Below, one piece after another: positions 32,655 through 38,382 of a stretch of DNA of 40,949 nt; within the stretch, counting starts at the first letter, position 1; each line of letters opens with the position of its first letter. A program made the position numbers and the translations under genes. The notes beneath the pieces are model-generated. The model searched no databases. It was given only the letters and a program-made list of their open reading frames with translations, and was not told where the DNA came from. The DNA is from Clostridia bacterium (GTDB taxonomy: Bacteria > Bacillota > Clostridia > Oscillospirales > UBA644), in contig JAGAPC010000029.1 of NCBI GenBank assembly GCA_017623475.1, positions 1-40,949 of the forward strand, in the 5' to 3' direction.

Positions 32655-32683
32655 CATCTTATGAATATCCCCCATATTTTGTG
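32655..32683 (-). promoter_or_regulatory. Sigma-K-like promoter before dpaA
   Basis: On the minus strand, CACA (32683-32680), a 16-bp gap and CATAAGATG (32663-32655). This fits the sigma-K pattern (AC ... CATANNNTA) with one mismatch. Late mother-cell sigma-K expression is what is known for dipicolinate synthase in Bacillus. No sigma-A promoter is visible in this gap. Confidence 0.55.
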
Positions 32684-32691
32684 CCACAAAA

Positions 32692-32724
32692 AAAGACAGA
32701 GAACCGTTACAATTCTCTGTCTTT
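32692..32724 (-). terminator. Terminator of the PadR operon
   Basis: A perfect 12-bp stem (32692-32703 with 32713-32724) with a 9-nt loop; the minus strand continues with a T run. It is nearly the same sequence as the terminator at 2125-2160. Confidence 0.85.
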
Positions 32725-32737
32725 CATTTTTTGTTTT

Positions 32738-33694
32738 TTAATCGTTTTGCTCGATGGCAAGATCCACGCTTCCGCTGGTGGTTTCGATTTCGCACAAGTC
32801 GGCGTAGGGAACGGAAGGCGGTACGTCCACCGATCCGCTGGTGGATCTTACGGAAAAGCATTTTTCACTGCAAAGGGAGCCCCGCACCGATCCGCTGGTC
32901 AGCTTCAGCGAAAGGGCTTTGGCGTCGCATTGATCTAACCGCAGGCTTCCGCTGGTAAGTTTTGCGTTCAGACGCCCTTGGGAGAGTACGTGGGACAGGG
33001 AAATCCGTCCGCTTGCTTGCTCAAAATGGCAGGCTTCCGATACCTCCGCCTTTTGCACCTCAATCGTTCCGCTGGTGCTTTTTAAGGTCAAGCGGTTGCA
33101 GGAAATATCGGTCAGCTCCATCCGCCCGCTGGTTACTTTGCCGTCAATTTTTCCGGTGGAAACCCCTTGGACGAACAGGCTTCCGGAGGACAGGGAAAGG
33201 TTCAACTCGCTCAAGGCGTCTCCGAGATATTGAATATCCCCGGAGGATGCCGTTACCGACGCCCGATCAAAGGAAACCCCCTCCGCCACCAAAACGTCCA
33301 TGCTGTAGGATTGGACGGTCAGCGCTTCATATTCCTGTTGCGGCAGGGATACCTTGACCGTGGGAGATTGGAAGGAGAAGTGAACGAATCTCTCGTACCA
33401 TTTCCGCAGATCGGTTTTCCAGAGCATCAGAACGCCGTTTTCCACCGTGGCGGTGTAATAAACCTTGTCGGTGGCAGGGCTCGTGACGTTGCAGATACCG
33501 TCCTCGGACGGGGTAATTTCCAGATTTGCTCCCCAAACCTCTGCCTGCACCGAGGTAAAGGGCTGGGTTATGGTATCAACCTTCATTTTTACTTCGGATT
33601 CGGAAGGATTTTCTTCCGGAGAAGACTGCAGAATACCCAAACCAACGCCCATCAACATCACGCCTCCTAAAATAATGGAAATTGCCGTAATCAA
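32738..33694 (-). CDS. DUF4097-family surface protein, apparent 5' frameshift
   Basis: A 318-residue frame: an N-terminal membrane segment (ITAISIILGGVMLMGVGLGIL), then a repetitive beta-structure in which SSGS, TSGS or TSGT recurs every 20-25 residues, the DUF4097 beta-helix pattern. Function is unknown; such proteins follow PadR and DUF1700 genes. The in-frame start is a poor TTG at 33694. A proper ATG (33716), overlapping the DUF1700 stop and 8 bases after AAAGGAG, is out of frame by one base. Removing one G from the G4 run (plus-strand C at 33706-33709) would give MRWVISTLITAISIILGG, a natural N-terminus. So the gene is frameshifted, phase-variable, or affected by a sequence error. Confidence 0.8.
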   Translation of the reverse strand: MITAISIILGGVMLMGVGLGILQSSPEENPSESEVKMKVDTITQPFTSVQAEVWGANLEITPSEDGICNVTSPATDKVYYTATVENGVLMLWKTDLRKWYERFVHFSFQSPTVKVSLPQQEYEALTVQSYSMDVLVAEGVSFDRASVTASSGDIQYLGDALSELNLSLSSGSLFVQGVSTGKIDGKVTSGRMELTDISCNRLTLKSTSGTIEVQKAEVSEACHFEQASGRISLSHVLSQGRLNAKLTSGSLRLDQCDAKALSLKLTSGSVRGSLCSEKCFSVRSTSGSVDVPPSVPYADLCEIETTSGSVDLAIEQND

Positions 33695-33712
33695 CGTGGA
33701 AATAACCCCATC

Positions 33713-34312
33713 TCATACCGCATTCTCCTTTCGTAAAATCATCGCAACGAGTCCGCGGAAGATCCATTTTGTCAACTGCCATACCCCAAGGGCGGCGTAT
33801 TTGCAGGCGACACCCCAAAGGATGGTAAGCCCGATCAGCACCACCCCGGCGCCGAAGACCAAAAGTCCGCTTCCCATTCCGTTGGTAAAGAACAGCGCCG
33901 TGCCGGCAACGTGCAACGCCCCGCCCGCCACGCCAAGGGAGACGTTTACGGCGTAAAAGGCGACGATTACCGCCCACAGGGAAAGGACGACGGAGAGTGC
34001 CACCGCCCATAACACCAGCAGCAGGGGAGACAAAAGCCCCACGACCCAGGGATTGCGAAGAACGTACCGGGAAGGCGAAGGCGCAACGTCAACGGTGGGC
34101 TTCGGCGCTTCTTCCAAAGCTCCTTGGGAAAGGATTTGCTCCGTAATTTTGGACAGATCCCCCATGTTTGCCACCGCTTCCCGTTCACTCATACCGTCTT
34201 CCATGCGGTCGTCGATCATTTCGCTGTAAAACTCCAAAGAACGGTCAAGATCCCCTTGGGGTAACGACGACAATCGGGTACGAAGCTGGGATAAAAATTC
34301 TTCCTTAGTCAT
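33713..34312 (-). CDS. DUF1700 membrane protein
   Basis: A 199-residue protein. The N-terminal HAAS-type helical domain is clear (MTKEEFLSQLRTRLSSLP, then LEFYSEMIDDRMEDGMSERE and AVANMGD), followed by a Pro-rich linker and about four membrane segments (110-185). DUF1700 proteins are encoded with PadR regulators and are thought to take part in envelope-related signalling; no activity is established. It overlaps the padR-like gene by eight bases and shares its stop with the ATG of the next gene (ATGA). Confidence 0.9.
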   Translation of the reverse strand: MTKEEFLSQLRTRLSSLPQGDLDRSLEFYSEMIDDRMEDGMSEREAVANMGDLSKITEQILSQGALEEAPKPTVDVAPSPSRYVLRNPWVVGLLSPLLLVLWAVALSVVLSLWAVIVAFYAVNVSLGVAGGALHVAGTALFFTNGMGSGLLVFGAGVVLIGLTILWGVACKYAALGVWQLTKWIFRGLVAMILRKENAV

Positions 34313-34625
34313 CCAAACCGTCCTCCTTTACGATAAATTGATGAATTGCCTCCAGCTCTTTCCATTCTTCGGAAAAAGCCGCTAATTTTGCCCGCCCGGA
34401 AGGGGTGATTCCGTAATATTTCCGCAACCGCCCCTGATGCTCCTCGGTGCGGACGGTCAGAAGATCCGATTCCTCCAGCCGCCGCAAAATGGGATAGAGC
34501 GTGGATTCGGATATCATGACGTAAGGCTTCATGTCCTTGATCATCTGATATCCGTAGGAATCCTTGTCCTTGATGGCGGCAAGCACGCACAATTCCAATA
34601 ACCCTCGTTTTAATTGAATATCCAT
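34305..34625 (-). CDS. PadR-family transcriptional regulator
   Basis: A 106-residue protein with the PadR winged helix: LKRGLLELCVLAAIKDKDSYGYQMIKD, then the recognition part SESTLYPILRRLEESDLL and the wing GRLRKYYGITPSGR, ending in a short dimerisation helix. I start at ATG 34625 behind AGAGGT; the longer frame begins inside the promoter. It represses, most likely, its own operon (with DUF1700 and DUF4097) through the palindrome on its -10 box. The signal that releases it is unknown. Confidence 0.93.
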   Translation of the reverse strand: MDIQLKRGLLELCVLAAIKDKDSYGYQMIKDMKPYVMISESTLYPILRRLEESDLLTVRTEEHQGRLRKYYGITPSGRAKLAAFSEEWKELEAIHQFIVKEDGLDD

Positions 34626-34644
34626 ACGATACCTCTTTTCACAT

Positions 34645-34676
34645 AATACTATATCACATATAGTATTGATTGTCAA
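34645..34676 (-). promoter_or_regulatory. PadR operon promoter with overlapping operator
   Basis: On the minus strand, TTGACA (34676-34671), a 17-bp spacer and TATAGT (34653-34648). A perfect palindrome, AATACTATA-N5-TATAGTATT (34645-34667), covers the -10 and most of the spacer. Binding there would block polymerase, as expected for PadR autorepression. Confidence 0.85.
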
Positions 34677-34714
34677 GGGGAGGATTCGGTAATTTTGAAA
34701 AAAAGTAACATTTA

Positions 34715-34742
34715 AAAGCCTCTCGCAAAAACGAGAGGCTTT
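34715..34742 (-). terminator. Terminator of the spoIIE-divergent gene
   Basis: A perfect 11-bp stem (34715-34725 with 34732-34742) with a 6-nt CAAAAA loop, followed by TTTT on the minus strand. Confidence 0.8.
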
Positions 34743-34747
34743 CCTGT

Positions 34748-35434
34748 TTATTCTTGATAAAACGCCGAGGAGAACAGGGTGTCGCCGTAGGCAAGGTCGT
34801 AGGATGCGGCGGCAAAGAGGCCTTCTTCTTGGGCGAAGATTACGTCGTATCGGACGATGCCGCCCCCTTCCTCGTTGACCGATTCCACCGCGGCGGGGAT
34901 GGCGGTTGCGGCTTGCGTCAACCCTTCTGGGGCGGTTGTCACGGTGACGGTGACGGTCTTCCCGGTCAGTCCGACGGTGGGTTCGGCTTGAACGTTGGCG
35001 GTAATGCCGTTTTTCGCCAATTCGTACTTTAATTTCAGCAGGGTCAGGTCTTCGTTCAGCGTCTCAACCCGAGGGGAAGAGGAATTCTGTAAATCTCCTA
35101 CCGCCTCGACGGTGCCGGTCAGAATTTCTTGTTCCTGCTGCAATAAAATCCAATGAACCGTGTCCGGGGCTTTTTCGGCGCGCAGGGCGTTTAGCGCGTC
35201 TCTGCAGGATAGGATCCCCAAGGCGTCGCCCTCAAAGGTCAAGGTCAGCTCCCTTTTGCTCCGTTTACACCCTTCCACCGCAACGCCGGCTTGGTTCAGA
35301 ATACTCCGATAAGGATTTATAAGGGAACCGATGGTAACGACCGCGGCGGTAATCAGAAGAAGCAAAATGCCGCACCCGATCAGCGTGAGACAATTCTTTC
35401 TCCAAAAAGAAGTCTTGCGCCCTCGTTTTCCCAT
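34748..35434 (-). CDS. Membrane-anchored protein of unknown function next to spoIIE
   Basis: A 228-residue protein. A basic N-terminus (GKRGRKTSFWRKN) and one membrane helix (about 15-36, LTLIGCGILLLLITAAVVTIG) precede an extracytoplasmic alpha/beta region with no motif I recognise. The frame is well supported: AGGAGGG before ATG 35434, a consensus promoter and a terminator. It is divergent from spoIIE, and the shared intergenic region contains a Spo0A box 16 bases upstream of its -35. It may belong to the early sporulation regulon, but that is inference from position only. Confidence 0.75.
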   Translation of the reverse strand: MGKRGRKTSFWRKNCLTLIGCGILLLLITAAVVTIGSLINPYRSILNQAGVAVEGCKRSKRELTLTFEGDALGILSCRDALNALRAEKAPDTVHWILLQQEQEILTGTVEAVGDLQNSSSPRVETLNEDLTLLKLKYELAKNGITANVQAEPTVGLTGKTVTVTVTTAPEGLTQAATAIPAAVESVNEEGGGIVRYDVIFAQEEGLFAAASYDLAYGDTLFSSAFYQE

Positions 35435-35478
35435 AACCGTTCCCCTCCTTTCGGGATAATGACTGAAAATACGCCTTT

Positions 35479-35507
35479 ATCATATCATAAAACCAACGGT
35501 TTGTCAA
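35479..35507 (-). promoter_or_regulatory. Promoter of the spoIIE-divergent gene
   Basis: On the minus strand, TTGACA (35507-35502), a 17-bp spacer and TGATATGAT with the hexamer at 35484-35479. Confidence 0.8.
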
Positions 35508-35522
35508 GTTTTTTGCGAACCT

Positions 35523-35529
35523 TGTCGAA
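35523..35529 (+). promoter_or_regulatory. Spo0A box
   Basis: TGTCGAA, an exact match to the Spo0A box consensus TGNCGAA. Downstream, TGATACAAT (-10 hexamer 35582-35587) has only a poor -35 at normal spacing, but TCGACG (35555-35560) at 21 bp. Long spacers are a feature of Spo0A-activated sigma-A promoters such as spoIIG and spoIIE in Bacillus. Confidence 0.6.
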
Positions 35530-35617
35530 GGGAATTTTTCCCTTTTTCCAAAACTCGACGGTCTTTTTGTCATCCTCGTGATACAATGGGCATATCATCC
35601 ACGGGGAGGAATGTGCC

Positions 35618-37426
35618 ATTCGGGAACAAGTCCGAAGCCTGACGGCGGAGATTACGCCGAAAACGGTGATTTTACGCTTATTCGAGGCCTTAATAGGCTG
35701 TCTTTTCTCCAATATCATCCTCGCTCGGGGCATTATGCCCTTCGGGGTCGCCTACGCAACCGCCGGTTCGTTCAGCGGTTTTTTGGGGGTCTTCGCAGGG
35801 CATCTTGTCTCGGGACGGGACGCATTGCGGATTTTAACGTCGTGCTTTATGGCTCGGATCTTCCGTATGACGCTGAACTCTTTTATTGAAGAAAATCGCC
35901 CCCTCGCCTATTTTCTTTTTACCCTTTGGGGAACGATGTTGGGGGGACTTGCCGGGTTCTTCTTTTCCAAATACACCCCGGCAGAAAATATGGCGTTTAT
36001 GCTCAACGGACTTTTGAGTGGGGGCTTGGCGTGGTTGTTTTCCGTGGCGGCCTCGTCTTTTTCGCCCCGCCCCCTGGGGAACACGGCGTTACGGTACGTT
36101 TGTTGCCTGCTCTCCCTGTCGGCAATTTTGCTGGGGCTGATGAGCTACGGGGGGATTTGGGAAACCGCAGGGCAGATCGCTTTGGTATTTCTGGTGTTGT
36201 GCGTCGGATTTAAGTGTAATTTTTTCTATACCTTATCGACGGTTGCGGTGTGCGGATTGATTTTGTGCCTGTTTTCGCCGTCCCGAATCTACTTTTTTCT
36301 GATTTTGGTTTTGGGTACGCTGTTGTCCGCCGCCCTGAAGCCCTTTGAAAAATACGGACAGATCCTATCCTATTTATTAACATCTTTGATTTTGTGGCTT
36401 TGTACGGAGCGCTCCTTCGGGCTGATGCCGTCGTTGATTTCCATTCTTCTTGCCGGGTTGTTGTTTTTGATGATTCCGGGGCGGATCATGTCCCTTTTGA
36501 CCAAAGCCACCGTGCCCGTGGGGGGCGGCTACGGAAGGTGGAAGCGGGCGCGGTTTCATCTGACCAAGCAGGGCAGTACCGAATCGTCGCGGGGGGAGGA
36601 GTCGGTCTGTCGGAAATGCCCAAAGCGGATTTTATGCCTGACGAAATTCAAAACCGAAACGGCAGAAGCCTTTGACGTGATCCGCCTGGGGGTGCGGAAT
36701 CACGACCTGCGACCGCCCCGGGAATTTTTGGATCGGTGCGTGCGGTTCCCGGAGGTGATCGCGGCGTTGCGGGCGGACGAAGAAACGGTCTTCGGGCTTC
36801 GTTACGCCAAGGCGTTTGCTCAAAAAGAGGGGGAACTGTTTTGCGGAGACACGGCGGGGGGATTCCGCACCGCCGACGATCGGTACGTATTTACCATTAC
36901 CGACGGTATGGGAAGCGGAACGAAGGCGGCGCGTCAGAGCGTGAAGGCGGTACGGGTTATGGAAAATTTGGCAAAAAACGGCTTGGATCAGGAGGATATT
37001 CTCAAGGTCTTGAACCGGAATTTGCTGGAATCCACTGAGGAAGCCGTCCTGGGAGTGGACGTGGCGGCGGTGGATTTGAAAAGCGGGGTTTGCGATCTGT
37101 TTAAGGCAGGCGCCGCCCCCACCTACGTACTGCGCAACGGCATCGTTTACGAGATCGGAAGCGAGACGCTACCGGTGGGAATGTTGGACGAGGCGGACGT
37201 GAAGCACGATCGCTGCACCCTTGCCGACAAGGATTTTTTGATTTTGATCTCCGACGGCGTTTTGGGGAAGGACAAAAAGTGGCTTTCCGAGTATCTGAAT
37301 CGGATTCCCATTCCGCGAGATTGCGTCGCCCTTGCCGACGGAATTTTGCGGGAAGCCAAAAAGTCCGGGCGGAACCGCATCGACGACGTGACCGTTTTGG
37401 CGGTACAGATCAACAAGGTGGCGTGA
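35618..37426 (+). CDS. spoIIE: Stage II sporulation protein E-like phosphatase, ATT start
   Basis: A membrane PP2C-type serine phosphatase that dephosphorylates SpoIIAA to release sigma-F in the forespore. The N-terminal 290 residues are hydrophobic with about ten membrane segments. A Cys motif (CRKCPKRILC) and linker follow, then the SpoIIE phosphatase domain with GDTAGG (about 410-415) and DGMGSG (about 429-434) as metal-binding motifs and a C-terminal LILISDGVL. At 602 residues it is much shorter than the Bacillus protein (827), because the central regulatory region is reduced. The best start is ATT 35618, eight bases after GGGAGG (giving IREQVRSLTAEITPK). The first conventional codon, GTG 35666, has no binding site. 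Confidence 0.88.
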   Translation: MREQVRSLTAEITPKTVILRLFEALIGCLFSNIILARGIMPFGVAYATAGSFSGFLGVFAGHLVSGRDALRILTSCFMARIFRMTLNSFIEENRPLAYFLFTLWGTMLGGLAGFFFSKYTPAENMAFMLNGLLSGGLAWLFSVAASSFSPRPLGNTALRYVCCLLSLSAILLGLMSYGGIWETAGQIALVFLVLCVGFKCNFFYTLSTVAVCGLILCLFSPSRIYFFLILVLGTLLSAALKPFEKYGQILSYLLTSLILWLCTERSFGLMPSLISILLAGLLFLMIPGRIMSLLTKATVPVGGGYGRWKRARFHLTKQGSTESSRGEESVCRKCPKRILCLTKFKTETAEAFDVIRLGVRNHDLRPPREFLDRCVRFPEVIAALRADEETVFGLRYAKAFAQKEGELFCGDTAGGFRTADDRYVFTITDGMGSGTKAARQSVKAVRVMENLAKNGLDQEDILKVLNRNLLESTEEAVLGVDVAAVDLKSGVCDLFKAGAAPTYVLRNGIVYEIGSETLPVGMLDEADVKHDRCTLADKDFLILISDGVLGKDKKWLSEYLNRIPIPRDCVALADGILREAKKSGRNRIDDVTVLAVQINKVA

Positions 37427-37452
37427 CGAAAAACCCTCTTAAAAACAAAGAA

Positions 37453-37483
37453 AACAGGGTGTCGGTAATCCCGACACCCTGTT
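37453..37483. terminator. Terminator after spoIIE
   Basis: A perfect 13-bp stem (37453-37465 with 37471-37483) with a 5-nt loop between convergent genes. The minus-strand continuation is T-rich. Its arm and 3' flank (GACACCC, then GTTCGTGT) recur at 38334-38372. Confidence 0.8.
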
Positions 37484-37500
37484 CGTGTCATACGTATTTT

Positions 37501-38220
37501 TTAAGAATCTGCATCTTCTCCGCAGACGGCGCAGGCGTCCAAGGGTTCTCCTTCGGGAGTCTTGAACGTGTGTCCCAATGCGGTTCCGGAAACTGCCTCA
37601 CATTCAAGGCATTCCTTCGGGTCGGTGCAGGTCGCGTCCTTCCACTTATGTCCCAACGCTTCCCCGGAGGTAACGCCGCAGACGGTACATTTCTTTGCTT
37701 CGGTGCAGGTGGCTTCCTTCCAATCGTGTCCTAAAGCGGTGCCGAAGGTGGTTCCGCAGACGGTACATTTCTTTGCTTCGGTGCAGGTAGCCTCGCTCCA
37801 GGTATGTCCTTCCGGTCTGTCTCCGGTGGTCTCGTCACAGCGGTTGCATTTCTTCATCGTAAAGCAGGTGGCTTCTTTCCAATCGTGTCCCAAAGCCTTT
37901 CCGGTAGTTTCTCCGCATCTGGAGCAGGTTTTTGCTTCGGTGCAGGTGGCTTCCTGCCAAGCGTGTCCCAAAGCGTCTCCGGCAACCTCTCCGCACAGGG
38001 TGCAGACTTTTGCTTCGTAGCAGGTTGCTTCGGTATAAATATGAGCGCAGCCGGTGTCCGTATCGCTCGAAGTAATCTGATCGGTATCGGTGTTCGTGGA
38101 CGAAGATACGGTTCCCGCCGTATCGGTATTGGAAACGTCCGTGCCCGAAGGTGTCGTGTTACAGGCGGCAAGGGAAAGGGAGATCGCCAAGCCTAAAAAT
38201 AGATAAAACAGCTTCTTCAT
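37501..38220 (-). CDS. Lipoprotein with seven Cys/His repeats
   Basis: A 239-residue lipoprotein. Signal peptide MKKLFYLFLGLAISLSLAAC ends in lipobox LAAC; a Ser/Thr/Asp-rich linker runs to about residue 57. Then come seven units of about 25 residues: six near-complete (GH-x-W-x-EATC-x5-C-x2-C...GxALGH) and a degenerate last one. Each full unit offers one His and three Cys, so metal binding is possible, although disulfides are an alternative outside the cell. Similar GHxW-EATC repeats occur in surface proteins of Clostridia. ATG 38220 follows AAGGAGG. It is monocistronic. Confidence 0.85.
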   Translation of the reverse strand: MKKLFYLFLGLAISLSLAACNTTPSGTDVSNTDTAGTVSSSTNTDTDQITSSDTDTGCAHIYTEATCYEAKVCTLCGEVAGDALGHAWQEATCTEAKTCSRCGETTGKALGHDWKEATCFTMKKCNRCDETTGDRPEGHTWSEATCTEAKKCTVCGTTFGTALGHDWKEATCTEAKKCTVCGVTSGEALGHKWKDATCTDPKECLECEAVSGTALGHTFKTPEGEPLDACAVCGEDADS

Positions 38221-38245
38221 ATATTTAAAGCCTCCTTTTCATCTT

Positions 38246-38274
38246 ATTATAACACGGAAACGCTGATTTGTCAA
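38246..38274 (-). promoter_or_regulatory. Consensus promoter of the repeat lipoprotein
   Basis: On the minus strand, TTGACA (38274-38269), a 17-bp spacer and TATAAT (38251-38246), with TG two bases upstream of the -10. Confidence 0.9.
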
Positions 38275-38333
38275 GACGAAAATCCTATAATAATATAATT
38301 ATTTTACGATATCCCCGAAAATTCTGAAAAAGA

Positions 38334-38362
38334 GGGTGCCGGTTTTTATAAAACCGACACCC
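38334..38362 (-). terminator. Terminator of the EF-G-like gene
   Basis: A 12-position stem (38334-38345 with 38351-38362, one C-A mismatch) and 5-nt loop, followed by CTCTTTTTC on the minus strand. Confidence 0.8.
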
Positions 38363-38382
38363 GTTCGTGTTGAATAAAATTT

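Noticed and set aside
32738..33560. Periodic GGTCCGCTGGT-like words as an intergenic repeat array
   Set aside because: They encode the TSGS/SSGS turns of the DUF4097 beta-helix, so they are coding repeats.
37560..38050. CRISPR-like array
   Set aside because: The periodic sequence is the coding repeat of a lipoprotein with diverged 75-bp units, without spacers.
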